From Micromonospora endolithica (GTDB lineage: Bacteria; Actinomycetota; Actinomycetes; Mycobacteriales; Micromonosporaceae): a stretch of DNA of 64,000 nt. The stretch covers positions 1 through 64,000 of the forward strand of contig NZ_RBAK01000008.1 of assembly GCF_003626595.1 (NCBI RefSeq). The letters are read 5' to 3'. Shown piece by piece: positions 17,053 through 24,830 of this stretch. Each line of letters begins with the position of its first letter. Within the stretch, counting starts at the first letter, position 1. The notes beneath the pieces are model-generated. The model saw only the letters and a program-made list of their open reading frames with translations. It had not been told where the DNA came from and did not search any database. Made by a program: the position numbers and the translations under genes.

Positions 17053-17353
17053 CCGCCCAGCCTAGGCGCAACCCCGCGAACACCCACCCTCCCCGCCCAC
17101 CCGCACCCCCGTCCAGCGCGCGTCCCAGCGTCCGCCCACCCCCGCCCCGAGCACGCCAGCGCGCGTCGCCGCGCACGCGCATGCCTGCGCGCCTCCGCCG
17201 CGCGCACACCAGCGCGCCTCCACCGTGCGCGCAGTTTCACGGAAAGAGTGGCCATCCGACGCGGAATGACCACTCTTTCCGTGAAACTGCGACGCGCGGG
17301 GCGCTACGCGCGGGGCGCGGGGGCCGGGGCGCGGGGGCCGGGGTGGGTGGGAC
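17053..17353. other. Intergenic region between fbiC and the proline-rich membrane protein gene
   Basis: About 300 bases with no gene. From 17090 to 17230 it is a low-complexity run of GCGCGC and CCGCC units. It then holds the perfect inverted repeat at 17231-17290 and a G-rich run (17296-17352) with several GGGG and GGGGG tracts right behind the stop of the neighbouring minus-strand gene. Confidence 0.5.
17231..17290. terminator. Perfect 21-bp inverted repeat
   Basis: Bases 17231-17251 (starting GCAGTTTCACGGAAAGAG) are the exact reverse complement of 17270-17290, with an 18-base spacer. The arms are markedly less GC-rich than the surrounding DNA. It lies downstream of the membrane protein gene, so a terminator is the simplest reading. 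The exact symmetry and AT-richer arms also fit a mobile hairpin (REP-like) element. Confidence 0.6.
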
Positions 17354-18319
17354 TTAGCGGGGGTCCTCGCCGGGGTTGAGGCGCTGGGTGCGGTGGGACT
17401 CGTCCTCGTGCGGGTCGGCCGGCTGGCGCGGGATCGCCTGGGTGGGATCGACCGACGGCGGCGGGCCGAACGGCGGCGCCGGGTTCGCCGGCGGGGCCGG
17501 GTTGACCGGCGGCGCCGGGTTCGCCGGCGGGCTCGCGTCGGCCGGCGGGGCGGACTGCGGATGTCCGGGCTGCGGAACGCCCGGGTAGGGCTGGCCGTAC
17601 TGGCCCGGCGCGGGCCAGCCCGGCTGGGCCGCGCCCGGGTGACCGCCCGGCTGGCCGGCGCCCGGGTACCCGTAACCGCCCGGTCCCGGATAACCCGGCT
17701 GACCCGGGACCGGGCCGCCCGGGTGACCCGGCTGGCCGGGGACCGGGCCGCCCGGGTGACCGGGCTGACCGGGGGTGGACCAGCCGGACGACGCCGGCCA
17801 GCCCGGCTGCGGCTGGCCGTACACGCCGGGCTGCGGCTTGGGCCGCGGCACGTGGTAGAGCGTGCGCCAGATCGTGTAGACCGCCCAGCCGGCCACCGCG
17901 AGGATCCCCAGCCAGGCGAGGCGCACCAGCAGCCCGAGGAAGGAGTCCAGCACCTCCCCCTCGGCCAGCCGGCCGACGGTCCAGATCAGGAACGTGAACG
18001 CGCCCAGGACGGCGCTCACCGCGTACTCCGCGAGGGCGACCTGGGTGATCAGCTTCGCCCGGGGTACGACCGGACGGATGTGTGTGGCGAGCAGCACCGC
18101 CAGCAACGGCAGTGCCACCGCCTCGACGCCGACGAACGCGAAGAAGCTGCTGCCGGCGCGGCCGGTGAACGTCCCGTACTGGGCGGGTGCGAGGAGCCGG
18201 ACCAGGCCGACGAAGAGGAACACGGCGTTCGCGCCGAGGAGCACGAGCGCGGCGGGCTCCCGCAGTGGACTGGTCAGGTGCCGGGCGTCGGTGGACGCGG
18301 GGTCGGCGGGGCTGGTCAC
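17354..18319 (-). CDS. Membrane protein with proline/glycine-rich cytoplasmic tail
   Basis: A 321-residue protein. Residues 20-165 hold four hydrophobic helices (for example PAALVLLGANAVFLFVGLV and LLVRLAWLGILAVAGWAVY). The rest is a low-complexity tail with tandem PGQPGHPGGPV units and later NPAPP repeats, ending in an acidic/basic tail. Such tails often mediate protein-protein contacts at the membrane; no enzymatic motif is visible. A GAGGGGGAG ribosome site fixes the GTG start. It is divergent from fbiA. Function unknown. Confidence 0.75.
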   Translation of the reverse strand: MTSPADPASTDARHLTSPLREPAALVLLGANAVFLFVGLVRLLAPAQYGTFTGRAGSSFFAFVGVEAVALPLLAVLLATHIRPVVPRAKLITQVALAEYAVSAVLGAFTFLIWTVGRLAEGEVLDSFLGLLVRLAWLGILAVAGWAVYTIWRTLYHVPRPKPQPGVYGQPQPGWPASSGWSTPGQPGHPGGPVPGQPGHPGGPVPGQPGYPGPGGYGYPGAGQPGGHPGAAQPGWPAPGQYGQPYPGVPQPGHPQSAPPADASPPANPAPPVNPAPPANPAPPFGPPPSVDPTQAIPRQPADPHEDESHRTQRLNPGEDPR

Positions 18320-18417
18320 GAACTCCCCCTCGGGCGTGGGCGGACGGTTGCGGACGTGAGCCTAGTCTCCCGGACCACCGGCGGACCGGAGGCGACGCGT
18401 ACGCGAGGATGGTCGAC

Positions 18418-19365
18418 ATGCGCATCGTGGTTCTGACCGGCGGCATCGGTGGCGCCCGGTTCCTGCTCGGCGTCCGGGCGTACGCCCGCGAGGTGGGCGC
18501 CGACGTGACCGCCGTGGTGAACGTCGGCGACGACCTGCTCCTGCACGGGCTCAAGGTCTGCCCGGACCTGGACAGCGTCATGTACACCCTGGGCGGCGGA
18601 GCCGACCCGGAGCGGGGCTGGGGGCGGGTCGGGGAGAGCTGGACGGTCAAGGAGGAACTGGCCGCGTACGGGGCGGAGCCGAGCTGGTTCGGCCTCGGCG
18701 ACAAGGACGTCGCCACGCATCTGGTCCGCACCACCATGCTCAACGCCGGATACCCGCTGTCCCGGGTCACCGAGGCGCTGGCCACGCGCTGGCAGCCCGG
18801 CGTACGCCTGCTGCCGGCGACCGACGACCGCCTGGAGACCCACGTGGTGGCCGACCTCGACGGCGGCCGGCGGGCGATCCACTTCCAGGAGTGGTGGGTG
18901 CGGTACCGGGCGGAGGTCCCCACCCACCAGTTCGTCTTCGTCGGCGCGGAGACGGCGAAGCCGGCGCCCGGCGTGGCGGAGGCGATCGCCGGGGCCGACG
19001 TGGTGCTGATCGCGCCGAGCAACCCGGTGGTCAGCGTGGCGCCGATCCTGGCCGTGCCCGGCCTGCGGGAGGCCGTCACGGACGGTCCGGCGCCGGTGGT
19101 GGGCGTGTCGCCGATCATCGGGGCCGCGCCGGTACGCGGAATGGCCGACCGGTGCCTGGCGGTGCTCGGCGTGGAGTGCAGCGCCGCCGGTGTCGGCCGG
19201 CTCTACGGCCCTCGGGCGGCCGGCGGGCTGCTCGACGGCTGGCTGGTGGACGAGGAGGACGCCGGGACGGTGGTGCCCGAGGTGACGGTCCGCGCGGTGC
19301 CGCTGCGGATGACCGACGAGGCGGCGACGGTGGCGATGGTCCGGGCCGCGCTGGAGCTGACGTGA
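18418..19365 (+). CDS. fbiA: 2-phospho-L-lactate/phosphoenolpyruvyl transferase FbiA
   Basis: A 315-residue member of the CofD/FbiA family, which joins a phosphoenolpyruvyl or phospholactyl group to FO in F420 synthesis. It starts MRIVVLTGGIGGARFL, with NVGDDLLLHGL and CPDLDSVMYTLGG downstream and IAPSNPVVSVAPIL in the second half, all family hallmarks. I prefer the second of two ATGs (18418) because GAGG then sits at proper spacing and homologs start MRIVVL; 18409 is the alternative. Its stop overlaps the fbiB GTG as GTGA, so the two are translationally coupled. Confidence 0.93.
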   Translation: MRIVVLTGGIGGARFLLGVRAYAREVGADVTAVVNVGDDLLLHGLKVCPDLDSVMYTLGGGADPERGWGRVGESWTVKEELAAYGAEPSWFGLGDKDVATHLVRTTMLNAGYPLSRVTEALATRWQPGVRLLPATDDRLETHVVADLDGGRRAIHFQEWWVRYRAEVPTHQFVFVGAETAKPAPGVAEAIAGADVVLIAPSNPVVSVAPILAVPGLREAVTDGPAPVVGVSPIIGAAPVRGMADRCLAVLGVECSAAGVGRLYGPRAAGGLLDGWLVDEEDAGTVVPEVTVRAVPLRMTDEAATVAMVRAALELT

Positions 19366-20450
19366 GGCTGGAGATCCTGCCGGTGCCGGGCATCGGTCAC
19401 GTGTCCGAGGGTGACGACCTGGCGGCGATGATCGCCGGTGCGGCACCGTGGTTGCGCGACGGCGACGTGCTGGTGGTCACCAGCAAGATCGTCTCGAAGG
19501 CGGAGGGGCGGCTGGTCGACGTACCCGCCGACGGGCCGGAGCGGCTGACCGCCCGGGACGAGGTGCTGGCCGCGGAGACGGCGCGGGTGGTGGCCACCCG
19601 CGGGGCGACCCGGATCGTGCAGACCCGGCACGGGTTCGTGATGGCCTCCGCCGGAATCGACGCGTCAAACGTGGACAAGACCCGGCTGGTGCTGCTGCCG
19701 GAGGACCCGGACGCCTCGGCGCGGGCGCTACGCGGCGCGCTGCGGGAACGTTTCGGCGTCGACGTGGCGGTGATCGTCACCGACACGATGGGCCGGCCCT
19801 GGCGCAACGGGCTCACCGACGTGGCGCTCGGGGTGGCCGGCATGGACGCGATCCGCGACCACCGGGGCGAGGTCGATCCGTACGGCAACGAACTCCAGCT
19901 CACCCAGATGGCCGTGGTCGACGAGCTGGCCGGTGCCGGGGAGCTGATCAAGGGCAAGTGCGACCAGATGCCGGTCGCGGTGGTCCGCGGCTACCTGCGT
20001 ACGCCCGGACCGGAGGACGGCCCCGGCGCGCGGGTCCTGATCCGGGACGCGGAGCTGGACCTGTTCTCGCTCGGCACCGCCGAGGCGCGGGCCGCCGGGC
20101 TGACCGCCGCCGCCATCCTGCCCGAGGGGCCGGTCGGCACCCGGCCGGACCGGGAGGCGGTCGGGCGGGCGATCCTCGCGGTGCGCCCGGCGGTCGCTCC
20201 CGGCACGGTCTTCACCCTGGTCACCGACGAGGGGGTACGCGCGGCGCTGGCCGCCACCGTGCCCGGCTGGCCGGCGGAGGCCACCACGCTGGTGCTCGGT
20301 TCGCCGGCCACCCCGGTCGAGACGTTCGACCTGGTCCGGTTCGGCGCCGACGTGCACCGGCTGCGCACCGCCCTGTCCGCCGAGGGCATCCCGTCGGTGC
20401 TCCTGCGCCCGCCACCCGGCACCACCGCGGTGGCCGCCCTGGCCCTCTGA
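19362..20450 (+). CDS. fbiB: Coenzyme F420:L-glutamate ligase FbiB, shortened C-terminus
   Basis: A 362-residue protein. The first ~245 residues are a standard CofE-type gamma-glutamyl ligase (LPVPGIGHVSEGDDLA, VVTSKIVSKAEGR, VTDTMGRPWRNGLTDVALG), which adds glutamates to F420-0. The mycobacterial enzyme is about 450 residues because of an FMN nitroreductase domain that reduces dehydro-F420. Here only some 115 residues follow the ligase, and I cannot recognise the nitroreductase motifs in them. The reading frame is intact to a natural stop, so this is a shortened or replaced domain rather than a frameshift. The GTG start overlaps fbiA. Confidence 0.9.
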   Translation: MRLEILPVPGIGHVSEGDDLAAMIAGAAPWLRDGDVLVVTSKIVSKAEGRLVDVPADGPERLTARDEVLAAETARVVATRGATRIVQTRHGFVMASAGIDASNVDKTRLVLLPEDPDASARALRGALRERFGVDVAVIVTDTMGRPWRNGLTDVALGVAGMDAIRDHRGEVDPYGNELQLTQMAVVDELAGAGELIKGKCDQMPVAVVRGYLRTPGPEDGPGARVLIRDAELDLFSLGTAEARAAGLTAAAILPEGPVGTRPDREAVGRAILAVRPAVAPGTVFTLVTDEGVRAALAATVPGWPAEATTLVLGSPATPVETFDLVRFGADVHRLRTALSAEGIPSVLLRPPPGTTAVAALAL

Positions 20451-20460
20451 CCGGCGGCCC

Positions 20461-21459
20461 TCAGGCGTCGAGGACGGCGCGGCCCAGCGGGGTCAGGGTG
20501 TGCAGCACCGTGTTGCGGTCCCGGTGGCTGACCAACAGGCCGGCGTTGCGCAGCACGGTGGTGTGCTGGCTGGCCGCGGCGGCCGAGATGCCCAGCCGGC
20601 GGGCCACCTCGCCGGTGGTGCAGCCCTCGTCGCTCGCCTCCAGCACCGCCGCGCGGGTCCGGCCGAGCAGCGCGGCGAGTGCCTCCCGGCCCATCCCCGA
20701 GGAGGCGGGCCGGTCACCGTCGGTCGGGGCGAGGCCGCCCAGCCGGTCCACCGGGTAGACCAGGACCGGGGGCAGCGCCGGGTCGAGCAGGGCCACCGGC
20801 GTACGCGCGCAGAAGAACGACGGCACCAGCAGCAGGCCCCGCCCGTCCAGGTGCAGTTCGCGACTGCGCGGGTAGTCGCGGACCTCCAGCAGGCCCGACT
20901 CCCACCGCACCGCCGGCCGCAGGCTGGCCAGCAGCCCCTCGACCCCGCCGTCGAGCAGCGCCCGGGCACGGCGGGTCCGGTCGGCCTCCACCGCCGCCTG
21001 GATGCGTTCCCAGTACGGGCCGAGCGCCAGCGCGTGGTAGTCGGTCATCGCGGCGGTCAGGTGGCGCAGCGCGGCGGGCTCCCCCCGGGACAGTGACACC
21101 GCCCCGTCGGGCAGCCCTCCCCCGGCGGCCAGCAGCGACAGGTCCCGGCGCAGCAGCGACGCCGGTGTGCTGCGTACCGCCTCCAGGCCCGCCTCGAAGC
21201 CGGACACGCTCGCGTACGGGGTGAGGAAGTCGGGAAAGTAGCCGCGCGGCGGGTTCAGCGCCATCAGCAGGCGCATCCCCGGCGAGCGGCTCTGCGCCCG
21301 CAGGCCACGGGTGACGCCACGCCGCCATCCGGCCAGCAACGGATCCCGGCTGCGGCCGGGCAGCAGGTGCAGACTGAGGACCAGTTCCCAGACCGGGTCC
21401 GCGGCCGGCGCCACCCGGGTCCGGAGGATGTCCTCGGCGGTGAAGTGGATCTTCAGCAT
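20461..21459 (-). CDS. ArsR-type HTH regulator (DUF5937-like)
   Basis: A 332-residue transcription factor. The N-terminal ~230 residues (IHFTAEDILRTRVA onward) resemble the DUF5937 ligand-binding region of actinobacterial ArsR relatives. The C-terminus is a winged helix: LEASDEGCTTGEVARRLGISAAAASQHTTVLRNAGLL is spread over about 270-306, followed by the wing with RDRNTVLH. No CxC metal motif of classic ArsR sensors is present. A GGGAG ribosome site precedes the ATG, and an imperfect dyad lies about 75 bases upstream, so autoregulation is likely. It is convergent with fbiB, with only ten bases between them. Confidence 0.8.
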   Translation of the reverse strand: MLKIHFTAEDILRTRVAPAADPVWELVLSLHLLPGRSRDPLLAGWRRGVTRGLRAQSRSPGMRLLMALNPPRGYFPDFLTPYASVSGFEAGLEAVRSTPASLLRRDLSLLAAGGGLPDGAVSLSRGEPAALRHLTAAMTDYHALALGPYWERIQAAVEADRTRRARALLDGGVEGLLASLRPAVRWESGLLEVRDYPRSRELHLDGRGLLLVPSFFCARTPVALLDPALPPVLVYPVDRLGGLAPTDGDRPASSGMGREALAALLGRTRAAVLEASDEGCTTGEVARRLGISAAAASQHTTVLRNAGLLVSHRDRNTVLHTLTPLGRAVLDA

Positions 21460-21786
21460 GGAGCGCTCCCTGCCGCCGGCAGAGGGGTTGCCGGGCGACG
21501 TTTCGCACTGTACCGGGCGTTACGGTTCTCCATCTTTAAGCCAGAGCTGAAAGACCTCGACGCTCACCTGCCGCTTTCGGCATGCTTCCCGTGCCCGGAC
21601 CGGGCCGGGACGTCACCGACGCCGGCTCACCGGGACCTCGGGGGCGGGGTGGACCGGCGGCCCCGGGCGGCACCGTACGAGGGTCTGCGGCTCGACACGT
21701 CCGCAGAGGTGCCGCCCCGGTCGCCGGTCCGAACCCGGCTCAACCCACGGCCCAGCCCACGAATCCGCCGCCCGTAGAGTGACCAG
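21460..21786. promoter_or_regulatory. Divergent promoter region with dyad operator
   Basis: This 327-base gap separates the ArsR-type regulator and the NUDIX gene. TCTTTAAGC (21533-21541) and GCTGAAAGA (21546-21554) form a 9-bp inverted repeat with one mismatch and a four-base spacer, placed where an autoregulatory operator is expected. Near its right end TAGAGT (21775-21780) lies six bases before the NUDIX GTG, a leaderless -10. I see nothing else in it. Confidence 0.4.
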
Positions 21787-22413
21787 GTGCGCTCGGATGA
21801 AAGGAAGGGCCCCCTGTTAACGCCTGGTGTAGTAGAAGGGCCCCTTCCTAACGCGGAGCTGCACGCGGACACCCGCACCGTGCTGCGCGGGTGGGTGCCG
21901 ACGTCGTCGGCGGCGGCGACCGCCCGGGACCGCACCCTGGAGCTGCTGGAAGCCGGGCCGGTGACGCTGGGCCGGGAGCACCGCGCCGGGCACGTCACCG
22001 CCAGCGCGCTGGTCCTCGACGCCACCGGTTCCCGGGTGCTCCTGTGCCTGCACGGCAAGTTCCACCGGTGGGTGCAACTCGGCGGCCACTGCGAGCCGGG
22101 CGACCGTACGCTGGCCGGCGCCGCGCTGCGCGAGGCGACCGAGGAGTCCGGCATCGCCGGCCTGCGGATCGACCCGGTGCCGATCGACGTGGACATCCAC
22201 CCGGTCGGCTGCCAGGGAGGCTCGTTCCACCACGACGTACGCTTCGCCGTCCTCGCCCCGCCCGGCGCGGTGTGCGCGGTCAGCGACGAGTCCGACGACC
22301 TGGGCTGGTTCCCGCCGGACCGGCTGCCGGAACCGCTGGCGGGCGGGACCGCGAAGCTGGTCCCACCCGCGTTGGCGGCCCTCAGACGAGCCCCTCTGCG
22401 CCCCGTTCCTTGA
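21787..22413 (+). CDS. NUDIX hydrolase with repeat-derived N-terminus
   Basis: A 208-residue NUDIX hydrolase; such enzymes cleave nucleoside-diphosphate-linked compounds. The Nudix box is present: GGHCEPGDRTLAGAALREATEESGI is spread over about 99-123, with the REATEESG metal core. TAGAGT six bases before the GTG supports this start on a leaderless mRNA. Bases 21800-21854 are a copy of the dispersed palindromic repeat, so residues of about 5-23 are repeat-encoded and unlikely to belong to the ancestral protein; a downstream GTG at about 21880 is the alternative start. The 3' end overlaps manC by 32 bases on the opposite strand. Confidence 0.8.
   Translation: MRSDERKGPLLTPGVVEGPLPNAELHADTRTVLRGWVPTSSAAATARDRTLELLEAGPVTLGREHRAGHVTASALVLDATGSRVLLCLHGKFHRWVQLGGHCEPGDRTLAGAALREATEESGIAGLRIDPVPIDVDIHPVGCQGGSFHHDVRFAVLAPPGAVCAVSDESDDLGWFPPDRLPEPLAGGTAKLVPPALAALRRAPLRPVP
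21800..21854. repeat. Dispersed palindromic repeat, copy A (inside NUDIX coding region)
   Basis: The left arm AAGGAAGGGCCCC and right arm GGGCCCCTTCCTAAC flank a middle with GTTAACGCCT and GTAGTAG. The arms pair with one central mismatch. Two further copies lie at 28717 and 52534. It contains no ORF of its own and looks like a non-autonomous REP/MITE-type element. This copy reads in frame with the NUDIX gene. Confidence 0.75.
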
Positions 22414-23479
22414 GTTCGTCGACGATCTTCTTGACGTCCTGGGCGCGGTCACGCGGGCACACCAGCAGCGCGTCCGGCGTGTCGACCACGATGAGGTCGC
22501 GCACCCCGATGGTGGCCACCAGCCGCCCGGAGTAGGGCACCACCACCAGGTCGCGACTGTCCCGCAGCAACACGCCGGGCTTGGCGTCCGCGCCGAGCAC
22601 CACGTTGCCGTCGGCGTCGGCCGGCAGCACCTCGCCGAGGGTGTGGAAGTCGCCGACGTCGTTCCAGCCGAAGTCGCCGGGGACGGTCGCCACCCGGCCG
22701 GCGGTCGCCGCACCCTCCATCACCGCGTAGTCGACGGAGATCTTCGGCAGCGTCGGCCAGACCGTGCCCAGCACGTCGTCCTGCCCGTCGGTGCCCCACG
22801 CCGCCGCGATCGCGACGATGCCGGCGTGCAGCGCCGGCTGCTGACGTTCCAGCTCGGCGAGGAAGACGTCGACCCGCCAGACGAACATGCTGGCGTTCCA
22901 GAGGTGCCGGCCGGAGCGCACGTACGTCTCGGCGACGTCGGCGCTCGGCTTCTCCTTGAACTCGGCGACCGGCCGCAGCGGGCCGTCGCCGCTCGGCGTG
23001 CCGGTCTCCAGGTAGCCGTAGCCGGTCTCGGCCCGGGTCGGGGTGATCCCCACCGTCATCAGCAGCCCCTGCTCCGCGCCGACGACGGCCTGCCGGACGA
23101 CGTCGCGCCAGCGGTCCGGGTCACCGATCAGGTGGTCGGCGGCGAAGGAGCCCATCACCGCCTCCGGGTCCCGCTGCGCGATGACCGCGGCGGCGAGCGC
23201 GATCGCCGCGCACGAGTCCCGTGGCGACGGCTCGACCAGGATGTTCTCCTCGGGAAGCCCGGTCAGTTGGCGCGCCACCGCCGCGACGTGCGCGGCCCCG
23301 GTGACCACCAGCGTGCGTTCCGGTGTGGCCAGCGGACCCAGTCGCTCCACCGTGGCCTGCAACAGCGAGGCGGCCGAGCCGGTGAGCGGATGGAGGAACT
23401 TGGGATGACCCGCGCGGGACAGCGGCCACAACCTTGTGCCGCTGCCGCCCGCCGGGATGACGGCGTAAATCACCCGCAC
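22382..23479 (-). CDS. manC: Mannose-1-phosphate guanylyltransferase
   Basis: A 365-residue nucleotidyltransferase that makes GDP-mannose from mannose-1-phosphate and GTP for cell-envelope glycans. The signature AVIPAGGSGTRLWPLSR lies at about 6-22, with PKFL next to it. FAADHLIGD marks the metal-binding region, and FKEKPS plus DYAVMEGA are further family motifs. The length fits the single-domain form without a phosphomannose isomerase module. In mycobacteria the orthologous gene sits in the same neighbourhood (Rv3264c). Start is GTG; the 3' end overlaps the NUDIX gene tail to tail. Confidence 0.9.
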   Translation of the reverse strand: MRVIYAVIPAGGSGTRLWPLSRAGHPKFLHPLTGSAASLLQATVERLGPLATPERTLVVTGAAHVAAVARQLTGLPEENILVEPSPRDSCAAIALAAAVIAQRDPEAVMGSFAADHLIGDPDRWRDVVRQAVVGAEQGLLMTVGITPTRAETGYGYLETGTPSGDGPLRPVAEFKEKPSADVAETYVRSGRHLWNASMFVWRVDVFLAELERQQPALHAGIVAIAAAWGTDGQDDVLGTVWPTLPKISVDYAVMEGAATAGRVATVPGDFGWNDVGDFHTLGEVLPADADGNVVLGADAKPGVLLRDSRDLVVVPYSGRLVATIGVRDLIVVDTPDALLVCPRDRAQDVKKIVDELKERGAEGLV

Positions 23480-23532
23480 ATCATGCCCGACCCACCTGAA
23501 AGGGAAGACCCGGTCAGCGTGACCAGCACGGG

Positions 23533-24678
23533 TCAGGCCCGTGCCCGGGTCCAGGCGGCGATGTGCACCTCGGCGCTGGACTCCCAGGTGAACTCCTTGG
23601 CCCGGTCGAAGCCGGCCTTCGCGAGGGTCAGCCGGCGCTGCTCGTCGTCGAGCAGGGCCGCCAGGTCCGTCGCGATCTGGTCGGGGGCCTCACTGGTGTA
23701 CGCGACGGCGTCGCCGCCGACCTCCGGCAGCGACAGCCGCGGTGTGGTCAGGACCGGGGCGGCGCACGCCATGGCCTCCAGGATCGGCAGCCCGAAACCC
23801 TCGCCGTACGACGGGTAGGCCGCGACGAGCGCCCCACCGAGGAAGCCGGGCAGGTCGGCGTAGCGCAGGTAGCCCGGGCGCAGCAGCCGCAGGTGCGAGG
23901 GCACCTCGGCCACCGCCCGATCGATGTCGTCGTCGTGGCCCTGGCCGCCGGCGATCACCAGGGCCGGCGGGTCCGTCCGGTCGCCCACCGCACGGGCCCA
24001 GCCGCGGATCAGATTGGGTACGTTCTTGCGCGGTTCCTTCGCCCCGAGGAACGCGACGTAGGTGGAGCCGCCCAGCCCCAACCGGGCCCGGACCCGCGCC
24101 TTCTCCTCCTCGCTCGGCGCGTGGAAGGCGGCGTGGTCGACGCCGTGGTAGGCCACGTCGATCTTCGTCGGGTCGGCGTCGAGCAGCCGGATCAGCTCGT
24201 CCCGGGTCGCCTTGCTGGGGACGATCACCCGGTCCGCGCGCCGCAGCGACGTCTTGATCGCGCTGCGGAAGAAGGTGCGGCGCGACTTGTCGTAGTGCTC
24301 CGGCTCGGTGAAGAACGTCGCGTCGTGCACGGTCACCGTCACCGGACAACCGGCGCGCAACGGGCAGGTGTAGAACGGCGAGTGCAGCACCTGGGCGCCG
24401 ACCTGCTGCGCCAGCAGGGGCAGGCCGGTCTGCTCCCAGGCGAGCCGGGCCGGACGGTGCGCCACCGCGGCCGGGGCCGGGATGATCTCGGCACCCGGAA
24501 GCATCCGGGTGTAGCGCTCCAGGTCGGTGCGGAGGCTGACCACGGCCAGTTCCACTCCCGACCCGCACACCTTGCCGAGGGCGCCGAGCAGGCCGTCGAC
24601 GTATCGACCGACGCCGCCACGGTCGGCGGGGACACTCGTGGCGTCGATGAGCACGCGGGGCGGGCGACCGGCGGTCAC
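23533..24678 (-). CDS. GT4 family glycosyltransferase
   Basis: A 381-residue GT-B fold glycosyltransferase. The N-terminal domain has the glycine-rich acceptor motif SVPADRGGVGRYVDGLLG. The C-terminal domain has AFLGAKEPRKNVPNLI and PSYGEGFGLPILEAMACAAPV, the nucleotide-sugar-binding region with the E-X7-E pattern of GT4. The GTG start is chosen because AGGAG lies seven bases upstream. It is downstream of a divergent promoter shared with TIGR03089 and 53 bases ahead of manC, so a GDP-mannose-using envelope mannosyltransferase is plausible but not proven. Confidence 0.85.
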   Translation of the reverse strand: MTAGRPPRVLIDATSVPADRGGVGRYVDGLLGALGKVCGSGVELAVVSLRTDLERYTRMLPGAEIIPAPAAVAHRPARLAWEQTGLPLLAQQVGAQVLHSPFYTCPLRAGCPVTVTVHDATFFTEPEHYDKSRRTFFRSAIKTSLRRADRVIVPSKATRDELIRLLDADPTKIDVAYHGVDHAAFHAPSEEEKARVRARLGLGGSTYVAFLGAKEPRKNVPNLIRGWARAVGDRTDPPALVIAGGQGHDDDIDRAVAEVPSHLRLLRPGYLRYADLPGFLGGALVAAYPSYGEGFGLPILEAMACAAPVLTTPRLSLPEVGGDAVAYTSEAPDQIATDLAALLDDEQRRLTLAKAGFDRAKEFTWESSAEVHIAAWTRARA

Positions 24679-24830
24679 GGGGCGACTCCTTGCACTGGCG
24701 GGTCTGTGGGGAACAACACTCCGGGGCAAGCCTACGCCGCGGGCCCCGGCGGGCGGTGACTGCGACCCGACGGTACGCCGACTTGTCACTACCCTTTCCT
24801 ACGGCCCGCGGGGGCGTATCGTTCGCGCCG

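Noticed and set aside
17560..17790. DNA tandem repeat or CRISPR-like array
   Set aside because: The repeats encode the PGQPGHPGG tail of the membrane protein in frame; units vary at synonymous sites and there are no spacers.
19362..20450. FbiB shortened by a frameshift
   Set aside because: I looked for nitroreductase motifs in the other frames after the stop and between the stop and the next gene; only ten bases follow before the convergent gene, so there is no leftover domain.
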